Assembly: GCA_045615345.1 (NCBI GenBank)
Contig: JAZLER010000016.1
Span: forward strand, 1-64,000
DNA: 64,000 nt
DNA from: Fumia sp045615345
GTDB lineage: Bacteria; Bacillota; Clostridia; Oscillospirales; Ruminococcaceae
Reading direction: 5' to 3'
Shown: piece after piece, positions 33,481 through 41,366 of the stretch
How positions within the stretch are numbered: position 1 is the stretch's first letter
Layout: each line of letters begins with the position of its first letter
Notes under the pieces: model-generated
The model's input: only the letters and a program-made list of their open reading frames with translations
What the model was told of the DNA's origin: nothing
The model's database searches: none
Program-made: the position numbers and the translations under genes

Positions 33481-34288
33481 ATTTTTTCCTGTATTCACTC
33501 GGTGAGTAACCTGTAGATTCCTTAAATATTTTACTGAAATAGGAAAAATCAGAAAATCCTATTTCATCACAAATCCCGGAAATCGGCATACGGGTATTAA
33601 GAAGAAGCTCCTTTGCAAGCGAAAGCCTTTTTTCTGCAATATATTCAAAAACTGTCATACCGGTGCACTTTTTAAATTTGTGACAGAGATGGTATTTACT
33701 TATACAAACAGCATCACTTATCTCATCAAGTGTCAGTCTGCTTTTAAAATTATCACCAATAAAAGAAAGAAGTTTTGCCATCTCCTTATCTTTTACCACT
33801 TTGTTTTTATCTTTGCACTCATTCGCGATAAGTAAAATTTTTATAAGGTTGTAAAGTATATTACTTGACAGGTACTCTTTTCCCGATTTTATCGCATTAT
33901 TCATATCGGAAAAAGTCTCATCTATCTGTTTTCCATACTCAAATCCGGGAAAGCAAAAAAATCCCCCATCCTTAAAAAGAGTATCTGTAAGACCCTTTTC
34001 GCCAACGGATAAAAGCGCTTGATCCACAAAATCTGCATCGACAACAATCTTTCTTCTTAAGTATTTATCAGGGTCTGCAGGAGCTGAACAATGTAAACTT
34101 GTACCGTTCACAAGATAAAGTGCATCAGGTTCAATCGGAAGCAGTCTGTCATCAATAACAAAAAATCCATCGCCGCTTTTGACATATATTATCTCATACC
34201 CTTTTTTGTGAGAATGCGGAACATTATTTATATAGTTTCTTCCCTGATCCAGGTAATTGAAATCTATAACTTTTCTTAAATCTTTCAT
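33479..34288 (-). CDS. AraC-family regulator
   Basis: A 269-residue protein with an N-terminal cupin sensor (PHSHKKGYEIIYVKSG; ALYLVNGTSLHC) and a complete pair of helix-turn-helix units (LTLDEISDAVCISKYHLCHKF; ISGICDEIGFSDFSYFSKIF), ending TGYSPSEYRKK. It is divergent from the AraM/SDR operon and precedes the sialidase fusion on the same strand. Related sites near both units and near the glycyl radical enzyme gene suggest that this protein activates all three. Confidence 0.9.
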   Translation of the reverse strand: MKDLRKVIDFNYLDQGRNYINNVPHSHKKGYEIIYVKSGDGFFVIDDRLLPIEPDALYLVNGTSLHCSAPADPDKYLRRKIVVDADFVDQALLSVGEKGLTDTLFKDGGFFCFPGFEYGKQIDETFSDMNNAIKSGKEYLSSNILYNLIKILLIANECKDKNKVVKDKEMAKLLSFIGDNFKSRLTLDEISDAVCISKYHLCHKFKKCTGMTVFEYIAEKRLSLAKELLLNTRMPISGICDEIGFSDFSYFSKIFKESTGYSPSEYRKK

Positions 34289-34331
34289 ATATATCCCCTC
34301 TTTATTTTGATTATATCATACCTCTGTTTTA

Positions 34332-34349
34332 AAAGCAATATTTTTATAG
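34332..34349 (+). promoter_or_regulatory. Candidate AraC-type operator upstream of the AraM/SDR operon
   Basis: AAAGCAATATTTTTATAG lies 68 bases before the AraM start. ACATTGCC follows at 34370 and overlaps the expected -35 region; the -10 box TACAAT is at 34391-34396. The missing -35 consensus fits an activator-dependent promoter. Confidence 0.6.
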
Positions 34350-34416
34350 TGATAAGCAAAAAGATTATAACATTGCCTTTTCATCGGATGTACAATTTAC
34401 TAAAGGAGATGAAACT

Positions 34417-35610
34417 ATGCTTGAATTAAAATGCAACTGTTCACAAGGTGGCCACACCGCCCCCGTAAAACACATTGAAGTTTCACAAGGCGCCATAGAA
34501 AAAATCTGTGAAATTTTAAAAGGCTATACTGATATCCTGCTCGTTGCTGATAAAAACACCTACGAGGCTGCCGGAAAGAGAGTAGAAACTCTTTTAAAAG
34601 AAGCAAATATGCTTTCCCACACCTGCATCATCGATGACCCTGCCCTCCCCTCCGATAAAAATGTCGGAAAAGTCCTCATCGAAGCAGGCCGTGACGATGC
34701 AGTTTATGACATCAACAAATTCTCGAATAACCCGAAATACATTCTTGGTGTCGGTTCAGGGTCTGTAAACGACATCTGCCGTATGGTGAGCTACCGCCTT
34801 GGCATCGAATACGGTATTGTGGGCACTGCGCCCTCGATGGATGGGTATGCATCGGTTGTTGCCCCATTGCTTATGGGAAACAAAAAAATCATCTACACCT
34901 GCAGTATCGCAAGACATATTATTATTGACCTCGATGTGGCAGCGAAAGCCCCATTTGAGCTTTTGCTCGCAGGTATTGGCGATATGATAGGAAAATATGT
35001 AGCTATCCTTGACTGGAGATTATCGCAAAAACTCACAGGTGAATACTATTGCGAAAATGTTGCGAATATGGTTTTAGAAGCTACAAAAGCTTGTATTGAA
35101 GCTGCTCCCGAACTTAAAAACCGCAGTATAGACTGCATCAGAAAAACAGTTGACGGTCTTATCCTTTCGGGACTCGGCATAGCGTACACAGGGTCTTCAA
35201 GACCTGCATCGGGTACCGAGCATATGGTAGGTCAGACCTGGGAGATTATGGACCTTGAAAAAGGACATATTCCTAATCTTCACGGCATTGAAGTGGGTGA
35301 AGCTACCTTCCTTGCAATACTTATGTACAAAAGGCTTTACAGAGAAACAAAAGAAGTCTGGCTTAAAGAAATGATTGAGCCATTCTTACCGTCATTTAAC
35401 AAAATTCTTGATTTACAAAAGAAAATCAATATCCCTTTTACTGTAAAAAGCAAAGAAACTTTCATTGAAGGCATTATTCGTGGCAGAACATTCAGGGTGA
35501 GATACACTCTTTTACAGTATCTTTACGATAACAATATGCTTGAAGATTACGCTGATAAAGTTTTCTACGAATGTATGGAATATGCACCCAAGGAGGATAA
35601 CAATGTTTAA
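34417..35610 (+). CDS. Glycerol-1-phosphate-dehydrogenase-like protein (AraM/EgsA family)
   Basis: A 397-residue iron/zinc-type dehydrogenase with the NAD(P) block GVGSGSVNDICRM and the family signature GTAPSMDGYAS. Metal ligands fit Asp in LAGIGDMIGK, His in SGTEHMVG and His in NLHGIEVGE. AraM of Bacillus reduces dihydroxyacetone phosphate to glycerol-1-phosphate; homologues often lie in sugar operons, where the substrate may be another ketose phosphate. ATG follows AAAGGAGATG. It overlaps the SDR gene by 8 bases. Confidence 0.88.
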   Translation: MLELKCNCSQGGHTAPVKHIEVSQGAIEKICEILKGYTDILLVADKNTYEAAGKRVETLLKEANMLSHTCIIDDPALPSDKNVGKVLIEAGRDDAVYDINKFSNNPKYILGVGSGSVNDICRMVSYRLGIEYGIVGTAPSMDGYASVVAPLLMGNKKIIYTCSIARHIIIDLDVAAKAPFELLLAGIGDMIGKYVAILDWRLSQKLTGEYYCENVANMVLEATKACIEAAPELKNRSIDCIRKTVDGLILSGLGIAYTGSSRPASGTEHMVGQTWEIMDLEKGHIPNLHGIEVGEATFLAILMYKRLYRETKEVWLKEMIEPFLPSFNKILDLQKKINIPFTVKSKETFIEGIIRGRTFRVRYTLLQYLYDNNMLEDYADKVFYECMEYAPKEDNNV

Positions 35611-36388
35611 TTTAAACGGAAAAATTGCACTTGTAACAGGTGCCTCTTACGGCATTGGCTTTGCTATCGCAAAAGGACTTGCAAATGCAGGGGCAAAAAT
35701 CGTCTTTAATGATATAAATGAAGAGCTTATGAACAAAGGTCTTGAGGAGTATAAAAAGCTTGGCATTGATGCCAGAGGGTATGTCTGCGATGTAACGGAT
35801 GAAAACGCGGTTAATTGTATGGTGCATAATATCGAAGAAAACATCGGTGTAATCGACATACTTGTCAATAACGCAGGTATCATTAAACGTATTCCCATGT
35901 GTGAAATGGCTGCAGAAGATTTCAAAAAGGTAATCGATGTAGACCTTACCGCAACTTTCATCGTTTCGAAAGCAGTTATCCCTTCAATGATTAAAAAAGG
36001 GCACGGAAAGATTATCAATATCTGTTCTATGATGAGTGAACTCGGGCGCGAAACTGTTTCAGCCTATGCTGCTGCAAAAGGCGGACTTAAGATGCTCACA
36101 AAAAATATCTGTGCCGAGTACGGCGCTTACAATATTCAGTGTAACGGCATCGGTCCAGGTTATATTGCAACACCACAAACGGCCCCTTTAAGAGAGGATT
36201 TACCTGATGGAACACCCTCCCCGTTCAACAAATTTATTCTTTCCAAAACTCCTGCAAACCGCTGGGGTACTCCCGATGACCTGACAGGTCCCGCCATCTT
36301 CCTGGCATCGGATGCTTCAAACTTTGTAAACGGACAAATTCTTTATGTTGACGGAGGAATTTTGGCATATATCGGAAAACAACCATAA
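35603..36388 (+). CDS. SDR-family gluconate-5-dehydrogenase-like oxidoreductase
   Basis: A 261-residue classical short-chain dehydrogenase. ATG 35603 follows AAGGAGG. Residues: NAD-binding TGASYGIG, NNAG, catalytic Ser in ICSMMSE and Tyr-x3-Lys in AYAAAKGG. PGYIATPQT and the sequence near the end (GQILYVDGGILAYIG) match the IdnO/gluconate-5-dehydrogenase group. It forms an operon with the AraM-type gene and probably oxidises or reduces a sugar acid or ketose. A strong terminator follows. Confidence 0.88.
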   Translation: MFNLNGKIALVTGASYGIGFAIAKGLANAGAKIVFNDINEELMNKGLEEYKKLGIDARGYVCDVTDENAVNCMVHNIEENIGVIDILVNNAGIIKRIPMCEMAAEDFKKVIDVDLTATFIVSKAVIPSMIKKGHGKIINICSMMSELGRETVSAYAAAKGGLKMLTKNICAEYGAYNIQCNGIGPGYIATPQTAPLREDLPDGTPSPFNKFILSKTPANRWGTPDDLTGPAIFLASDASNFVNGQILYVDGGILAYIGKQP

Positions 36389-36390
36389 AA

Positions 36391-36417
36391 AACGGAGTGA
36401 CTTATTCACTCCGTTTT
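36391..36417 (+). terminator. Intrinsic terminator of the AraM/SDR operon
   Basis: AACGGAGTGA and TCACTCCGTT pair around CTTAT and are followed by TTTT. Confidence 0.92.
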
Positions 36418-36425
36418 TACATAAT

Positions 36426-36455
36426 AAAGGCTCCCTTTACACAAGGAGGGCTTTT
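36426..36455 (-). repeat. Short remnant of the palindromic repeat family, possible terminator
   Basis: AAAGGCTCCCTT, TACAC and AAGGAGGGCTTTT resemble the GGCTCCCT repeats at 6.3 kb. An imperfect stem is possible and could end the ribbon-helix-helix gene transcript. Confidence 0.45.
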
Positions 36456-36461
36456 ATTTTC

Positions 36462-36662
36462 TCATTTTCTCGTGGGTTTTACATTTACATCAGGATTTAT
36501 ACTTCCGTCAATTACCCCGTTTTCTTCTTCAAAAGCCTTAATATTTTCTCTGATCAACACAAGAATATGACTGTTGATACTTCTGCCCTCATAATCGGCA
36601 ATATGTGCAATTTTATCAAGCATTTCTTGTTCAATTCGTATAGATACACTCTTAACAGACAT
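36462..36662 (-). CDS. Ribbon-helix-helix (Arc/CopG-type) DNA-binding protein
   Basis: A 66-residue protein. The beta strand SVKSVSIRIEQEM and helices LDKIAHIADYEGRSINSHILVLIREN fit the Arc/CopG fold, followed by an acidic and a basic tail (KPTRK). RBS TTGGAGTGA. There is no toxin partner next to it; it is divergent from a 48-residue acidic protein. The inverted repeat just upstream is the likely self-operator. Confidence 0.8.
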   Translation of the reverse strand: MSVKSVSIRIEQEMLDKIAHIADYEGRSINSHILVLIRENIKAFEEENGVIDGSINPDVNVKPTRK

Positions 36663-36673
36663 AAAATCACTCC

Positions 36674-36700
36674 AAAATAAATATATTATGTATTTATTTT
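36674..36700. promoter_or_regulatory. Inverted repeat upstream of the ribbon-helix-helix gene
   Basis: AAAATAAATA and TATTTATTTT are perfect 10-base arms around a 7-base spacer, 12 bases before the ATG. A second near-palindrome, AGATATATAGTATATCT, lies at 36731-36747. Both are candidate operators for the divergent pair. Confidence 0.5.
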
Positions 36701-36777
36701 ATGAAAATTATGTGTTATAATGTTCTAAATAGATATATAGTATATCTAAAATATTTGTGATGTTAGGAGTGAATATT

Positions 36778-36924
36778 ATGCCCGACTATAAAGCTTTATA
36801 CTACAGTTTATTCAATGCTGTCAGTGACACAATTGATGCATTGAAAAAAGTCCAGGAAGAAGCCGAAGAACTTTATCTTGAGTCCTCTGAAGATGAAGAA
36901 AATGAGGAAGAAAAGGAAGAATAA
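36778..36924 (+). CDS. Small acidic protein of unknown function, 48 residues
   Basis: Start ATG 36778 after TAGGAGTG. The sequence begins MPDYKALYYSLFNAVSDT, is helical and ends in a strongly acidic tail (SSEDEENEEEKEE). Very similar small proteins (MPDYKxLYxxLFNxVTD) are common in Clostridia next to house-keeping genes. Function is not known. It has its own terminator. Confidence 0.72.
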   Translation: MPDYKALYYSLFNAVSDTIDALKKVQEEAEELYLESSEDEENEEEKEE

Positions 36925-36953
36925 CTTATTCGTAATCTGCGATATCAGGAACC

Positions 36954-36990
36954 AAAAACGGAGTAATTTGTCATAACTACTCCGTTTTTT
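36954..36990 (+). terminator. Intrinsic terminator of the small acidic gene
   Basis: AACGGAGTA and TACTCCGTT pair around a loop of 14 bases and are followed by TTTTTT. It is nearly the same stem as at 36391-36417. Confidence 0.85.
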
Positions 36991-37024
36991 GTCTTTTTGT
37001 TGGCTTTTTTCAAATCCCGTGCTA

Positions 37025-37053
37025 TTGACATAAATCTCAAAAAATGGTATCAT
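37025..37053 (+). promoter_or_regulatory. Promoter of the GH94 gene
   Basis: TTGACA, 17 bases, TATCAT. A strong AGGAGG precedes ATG 37103. Confidence 0.78.
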
Positions 37054-37102
37054 ATTAAACAAGAAAAAGATGGATATTTTCCATTAAAACAGGAGGATTT
37101 TT

Positions 37103-39379
37103 ATGAGCATTGGTTACTTTGTAGACGAGAAAAAAGAATATGTCATTACCAATCATTTTCCCAAAAGACCACTTATGAACTATTTGTGGAACGAAACAAT
37201 TATGATTGATATTGACCAGTTCGGTTTTGGTCCCAACTCTGTATTTGACGAAAAGCGTTATCGTCGTGAACTTTTTGCAGAGGGCGACAACCGTCTTATC
37301 TATATTTATGACCGCGAAGACAATACATATTATGCGGCAAACCGCAACTATACAAAACTTCCCTTCACAAAATGGGAAACACATGTAGGACAGGGTTACT
37401 CCCTGATTTCTTCTTCGTATAAAGGTCTTGATGTTGATTACACCATCTTTGCACCCGTTGAAGGACGCGCAGAATGCTGGGAAATCAAAATCAAGAATAA
37501 CGGCGACAAAGTGCGTGATCTTTCCGTTTATCCCATGGCTAACGTACACGTTTGCCTCAGTGGACACGCTGCTGACGTTGCTTCCGACTGGGACGATGAA
37601 TTCGGCGGTATCTTCTCCCCCGAAAAGCACTTCGATATGGCTTCCGAGTACACAGAATGCTATATGGCATCCGACTGCCCCGTTGCTGAATACGAACTCG
37701 CTGAAGATAACTTCAGAGGTTACTACAACACATTTGCAAACCCCCTTGCTTTGGAAAACGGCGGTACACTTTCTTCTTCCGCAAGCTGTTTTGACCAGAA
37801 TCAGACTTTCACACTCCGCCATAACATCAAACTCAACCCCGGTGAAGAAAAAATTATTCGTATTATTGTTGGTGTTGCAAAAGACAAGGCTCAGGCTATC
37901 GCTGAGAAAAACCGTTTGCTTAACGCAAAGGCTTTTGAAGAAAACCTCACAGAAGTTAAAGAACGCGCTAACCAGTACGATGACCGTCTTACAATCAAAA
38001 CAGGCGATGAAACTATCGACAGATTTGTTAACATCTGGCTCAAACGCCAGATTGACCTTGGTAAAACATGGGCTCGTGGCTATGTTGTAGGCTCCCGTGA
38101 TGCTATGCAGGATGTTACAAGCTTCGTTCAGCTCGATACTAAGGTTTCCAGAGAAAAAATTCTCTACGCTATGCAGTTTGTTCGTCCTAACGGAAACATC
38201 ATCCGTGCTTTCGTTCCGATTATGAAAAAACTCGCTCACGACTGCTCCACATGGACAATTACTGCTGTTTGCCAGTACATCAAGGAAAGTGGCGACTACG
38301 GAATTTTAGATGTTGACTGTCCTTACTTTGAGTCTGACGAACACGGTACTGTACTTGACCACCTTATGCGTGCTGCTGACTTCCTTTTGAGAGGCGTTGG
38401 TAAACACGGCTGGACACTCTGGGGCGAATGCGACTGGAACGACTCCCTCAATAACTGTGGTACACAGCTTATCGGTGAAAGCCTCTGGCTTGCTGAAGCA
38501 AGTTGTAAGTGTGGCTTAGAGCTTATTGAACTCCTTGAAAAAATCGGTAAAGACGAAGATGCAAAAATCCTTCGTGCTGACCGCGAAAAAATGCTTGAAA
38601 ACATCCGTGTTCACGGTTGGGAAAAAGACCACTTCATCTATGGTTACAACGATTACGGTCAGAAGGTTGGTTCTTACGAATCTCCTGACGGAAACTCTTA
38701 CTTAAATGCTCAGACATGGGCAGTTCTCGCTGATGTTCTTCCCAAAAATGAGCTCAACACATTGATGGACTATGTTGAAGATAACCTCCAGTGCGACTTC
38801 GGTTATGTTCAGGTTAACCCTGCTCACACTATCGGTGATGACCGCATCGGTCGTTCTTCTTACTTCACACCCGGTTGTTACGAAAACGGCTCTGTTTACA
38901 ACCACGGTTGTGCATTCAAGATTGTTGCTGACTGCTTGCTCGGTCGCGGTGACGAAGCACTCAAAACTGTAAACTATATGCTTCCCACTAACCCCCAAAA
39001 CCCCTCCGAAAAATCCGGTATGGAGCCTTATGCTATCTCCAATATGTACTTAGGCCCGGCTGCTCCTGCAAGAGTTGGTGAGTCCCCCATGCACTGGATT
39101 ACAGGTACTTGCGGATGGTTGTTCCGTGGTATCGTTGAGTATATGCTCGGCGTTCAGGCTGACTACGATGGATTGAGAATCGTTCCCGCTATGCCCAAAG
39201 CTTGGAAAACAGCTTCTGTTCATCGTATCTTCCGCGACTGTACTTATGATATCGAGTACACACATAACTCTTACAATGGTGCTCTTTCCATTACTGTTGA
39301 CGGTAAGGCTATTGAAGGCAACCTTCTCCCCTACTTCACAGATGGCAAGGCTCACAAAGTAACAGTTACAATCGGCTAA
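37103..39379 (+). CDS. GH94-family disaccharide phosphorylase
   Basis: A 758-residue cytoplasmic protein. The N-terminal beta-sandwich (1-260) is followed by an (alpha/alpha)6 barrel. The block GSRDAMQDV matches GH94 (RDQLQD), and WGECDWNDSLN holds the catalytic Asp of the DWND motif. ENGSVYNHGCAF and the phosphate-binding His follow. Such enzymes phosphorolyse cellobiose, chitobiose, laminaribiose or related beta-disaccharides to sugar-1-phosphate and sugar. Specificity cannot be told. Codon use is rich in TTC, AAC, GAC and TCC compared with neighbours, suggesting high expression. Confidence 0.88.
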   Translation: MSIGYFVDEKKEYVITNHFPKRPLMNYLWNETIMIDIDQFGFGPNSVFDEKRYRRELFAEGDNRLIYIYDREDNTYYAANRNYTKLPFTKWETHVGQGYSLISSSYKGLDVDYTIFAPVEGRAECWEIKIKNNGDKVRDLSVYPMANVHVCLSGHAADVASDWDDEFGGIFSPEKHFDMASEYTECYMASDCPVAEYELAEDNFRGYYNTFANPLALENGGTLSSSASCFDQNQTFTLRHNIKLNPGEEKIIRIIVGVAKDKAQAIAEKNRLLNAKAFEENLTEVKERANQYDDRLTIKTGDETIDRFVNIWLKRQIDLGKTWARGYVVGSRDAMQDVTSFVQLDTKVSREKILYAMQFVRPNGNIIRAFVPIMKKLAHDCSTWTITAVCQYIKESGDYGILDVDCPYFESDEHGTVLDHLMRAADFLLRGVGKHGWTLWGECDWNDSLNNCGTQLIGESLWLAEASCKCGLELIELLEKIGKDEDAKILRADREKMLENIRVHGWEKDHFIYGYNDYGQKVGSYESPDGNSYLNAQTWAVLADVLPKNELNTLMDYVEDNLQCDFGYVQVNPAHTIGDDRIGRSSYFTPGCYENGSVYNHGCAFKIVADCLLGRGDEALKTVNYMLPTNPQNPSEKSGMEPYAISNMYLGPAAPARVGESPMHWITGTCGWLFRGIVEYMLGVQADYDGLRIVPAMPKAWKTASVHRIFRDCTYDIEYTHNSYNGALSITVDGKAIEGNLLPYFTDGKAHKVTVTIG

Positions 39380-39430
39380 AATTTAAAACCAAAAGCGAGG
39401 TATTGGCGTTGTATCCTTACGGGTACAACG

Positions 39431-39692
39431 CCAGTTTTATTCGCCTTACATCGAGTGATATTGCTATGCAGTTATATTTGTCTTACGACAAGTGATATTG
39501 CCTTCGGCAGTTTAAGACGAATAAAATATCACTGAAACCGCAAGGTTTCAAAATCACTATTGCAAAGCAATAATATCACTGTGAGCCTTGGCTTACAATA
39601 TCACTTCTTTTGAGATGTGCTTAAAGGGTTTCAGTCACTCATAACAAGTGATGCTTAGGTGCCCCAATGTCCCGCTTGTTATAGTGTGGGAC
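39431..39692. repeat. Multi-hairpin repeat element with GTGATATT spacers (copy 1)
   Basis: Several small hairpins alternate with GTGATATT or its complement AATATCAC. Examples: TTGTC-TTAC-GACAA, TGCC-TTC-GGCA, GAAACC-GCAA-GGTTTC, ATTGC-AAA-GCAAT and GTGAGCC-TT-GGCTTAC. TTTTATTCGCCTTA (39435-39448) pairs with TAAGACGAATAAAA (39512-39525), closing one arm. Further stems are ATAACAAG/CTTGTTAT. It carries no coding frame. I know similar elements from gut Firmicutes; origin unknown. Confidence 0.75.
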
Positions 39693-39699
39693 AAAAGTA

Positions 39700-39728
39700 A
39701 AAGATGCACGAAAATTTCGTGCATCTTT
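39700..39728. terminator. Terminator-like hairpin
   Basis: AAAGATGCACGAAA and TTTCGTGCATCTTT pair and T-rich sequence follows on both strands. It may end transcripts from either side. Confidence 0.7.
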
Positions 39729-39770
39729 CTTATTATCATTTGGAATACATCTCACAATGACCTCGCTTTT

Positions 39771-40013
39771 TTACTTTATTTCCTGTTCTAAATTATCAAA
39801 TTCGGGTGTTGAAAAGAATTCCCCTAAAGTTATCTCCAGACCATCACAGAATTTCTTGATGGTAGTTAGCGATATATCCCGTCTTTCTTTATCCATCATA
39901 CTGTACGCAGTAGATGGAGTAACCCCTGATATATTTGCAAGTTCATTTATTTTAATGTTTCTTTCTTCGCATAAATTCTTAAATCTTTCGGCAACAACAT
40001 CTTTGACACTCAT
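39771..40013 (-). CDS. XRE-family helix-turn-helix protein
   Basis: An 80-residue protein; ATG 40013 follows GAGGTGAT, while the longer frame upstream lacks a ribosome site. The Cro/C1 fold is clear: ERFKNLCEERNIKINELANISGVTPSTAYSMM in short parts, and a C-terminal GLEITLGEFF, the typical end of these regulators. It is divergent from a small Cys-rich protein gene. Targets are unknown. Confidence 0.85.
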   Translation of the reverse strand: MSVKDVVAERFKNLCEERNIKINELANISGVTPSTAYSMMDKERRDISLTTIKKFCDGLEITLGEFFSTPEFDNLEQEIK

Positions 40014-40113
40014 ATTAATCACCTCAAGGATATTGTATGCGTTTTTACATCTCTGCGTATACGCACTTGCGTAAAACTTCAAATAATGTTATACTTTACT
40101 TGAGATGATTAGA

Positions 40114-40230
40114 ATGAGATGTGAAAACAGTTTCTGTATATACGAGAAAAATGGCAAATGTATTTTAAATGAAATAAACATTGACAGTTTAGGAATGTGC
40201 ACAGAATGTATATATCCTGCTATTGAATAA
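40114..40230 (+). CDS. Small cysteine-rich protein, 38 residues
   Basis: Start ATG 40114 after GAGATGAT (ATG 40105 is also in frame). Pattern: MRCENSFCIYEKNGKC, then IDSLGMCTECI. Five Cys in Cx4C and Cx2C spacing fit a metal-binding knuckle. This family is widespread and uncharacterised in Clostridia. It is divergent from the XRE gene. Confidence 0.68.
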   Translation: MRCENSFCIYEKNGKCILNEINIDSLGMCTECIYPAIE

Positions 40231-40291
40231 AACATTTTAAATCAGGCAAAATCAGAGTTTTTAAAATATTACGGGCAAACAGATAATAATT

Positions 40292-40320
40292 AAGCGAGGG
40301 GATATTTCCCTCGCTTTTCT
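40292..40320. terminator. Bidirectional terminator
   Basis: AAGCGAGGG and CCCTCGCTT pair around GATATTT with T-runs. It separates the small Cys-rich gene from the convergent Gfo/Idh gene. Confidence 0.87.
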
Positions 40321-40334
40321 TAACATCTGCTACT

Positions 40335-41366
40335 TTATTCACCGATAAATACGGGTCTTTTTTCAAGAATGGATTTGAGTCCGTGATTAACAAGCGTCAA
40401 TGCCATTTTTCCGTCGTAACCTGTCACTTCAGGTTCTTCATCGTTTAAAATACAGGAAATAAACGATTCTGCTTCTGCTATATAAGCATCACTGAACAAG
40501 TTCATCCAGGACACGGTAGAATCCATATGTATCTGTTTATCGGCAGTAACAACTTCTACGGCGTTTGCATTTTGAGTACCTACCTTCACAATACCCTCTG
40601 TACCGAGAATTTCTGCACGGGAATCGTAACCATATCGAACGTACTGCGCACCCGTAATAGTTCCTATAACACCGTTTTCAAACTCCATCAAAACAGAGCA
40701 GGTATCATAGAATTCAGGATATTCTTCAGCTTTCTGCGGACTGCGGAAATTGTTACCCACAGCGTGAATCCATTTCACTTCGCAGCCTGCATACCAACGC
40801 AAAGTGTCAAAATCATGACTGTTTACTTCACCGATAGGGCCGTAGCTTTTACGCACGTCGAACATCCACTCTTTGGGCTCACTGGGGCCGTAAGTATTGG
40901 ATTTAATCATAGTAACGTTGCCTACACGTCCAAGGTCTATCAGCTCCTTGCCACGGCGGAAATTCTTATCGAATCGACGCATAAAGCCTAATTGAAGCTT
41001 TACACCGTTTTCCTCACAAGCTTTGATCATCTCGTCGCATTCCTGCTCATTATTTGCCATCGGCTTTTCGCAGAATACGTGCTTCTTGGCACGGGCAGCG
41101 GCAATTACAATATCGTGGTGAAACTGTGTAGGTGTAACGACAACTACCGCATCAATTTCGGGATTTGCCATTACGTCATTATAGTCAGTATAGCTGTACT
41201 TTACGGAGTATTGCTCACAGGCGTTACGCAAATTTTCTTCAAAAGGATCGCATACGGCAATCAACTGTGCATTGGTGATATGGTTAGCAAAGCTTTTTGC
41301 ATGGATCATTCCTGCACGACCGCAACCGATAAGGCACACAGAGATTTTACGCTTATCATTACTCAA
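40335..41366 (-). CDS. Gfo/Idh/MocA-family oxidoreductase (inositol-dehydrogenase-like)
   Basis: A 343-residue NAD(P)-dependent dehydrogenase. The dinucleotide loop is IGCGRAGMIH, the conserved Glu-Lys-Pro is VFCEKPM, and the active-site Asp/His is GEVNSHDFDTLRW. This resembles myo-inositol-2-dehydrogenase and related sugar or cyclitol dehydrogenases. It overlaps the DeoC gene by 8 bases, so both form one unit controlled by the divergent DeoR gene. Confidence 0.87.
   Translation of the reverse strand: MSNDKRKISVCLIGCGRAGMIHAKSFANHITNAQLIAVCDPFEENLRNACEQYSVKYSYTDYNDVMANPEIDAVVVVTPTQFHHDIVIAAARAKKHVFCEKPMANNEQECDEMIKACEENGVKLQLGFMRRFDKNFRRGKELIDLGRVGNVTMIKSNTYGPSEPKEWMFDVRKSYGPIGEVNSHDFDTLRWYAGCEVKWIHAVGNNFRSPQKAEEYPEFYDTCSVLMEFENGVIGTITGAQYVRYGYDSRAEILGTEGIVKVGTQNANAVEVVTADKQIHMDSTVSWMNLFSDAYIAEAESFISCILNDEEPEVTGYDGKMALTLVNHGLKSILEKRPVFIGE

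Larger units (their letters stand above)
39391..39770. other. Intrinsic terminator of GH94 split by an inserted repeat
   Basis: AAAAGCGAGGT (39391-39401) and ACCTCGCTTTT (39760-39770, followed by TT) are perfect 11-base complements 358 bases apart. As neighbours they would form a typical terminator stem. The multi-hairpin repeat and two other stems fill the space, so an insertion into the loop is likely. The inner stem GGCGTTGTA/TACAACGCC (39405-39432) may now stop transcription. No gene was found here. Confidence 0.55.

Noticed and set aside
37055..38239. Long minus-strand open frame (394 codons) opposite the GH94 gene
   Set aside because: It lies fully inside GH94, which has the family motifs and a strong ribosome site. 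The antisense translation is Phe/Val/Cys-rich with no domain; it is caused by the biased codon use of GH94.
39431..39692. CRISPR array
   Set aside because: Spacers between the hairpins are fixed short sequences (GTGATATT) and the hairpins differ; no repeat of 25-40 bases and no cas genes.
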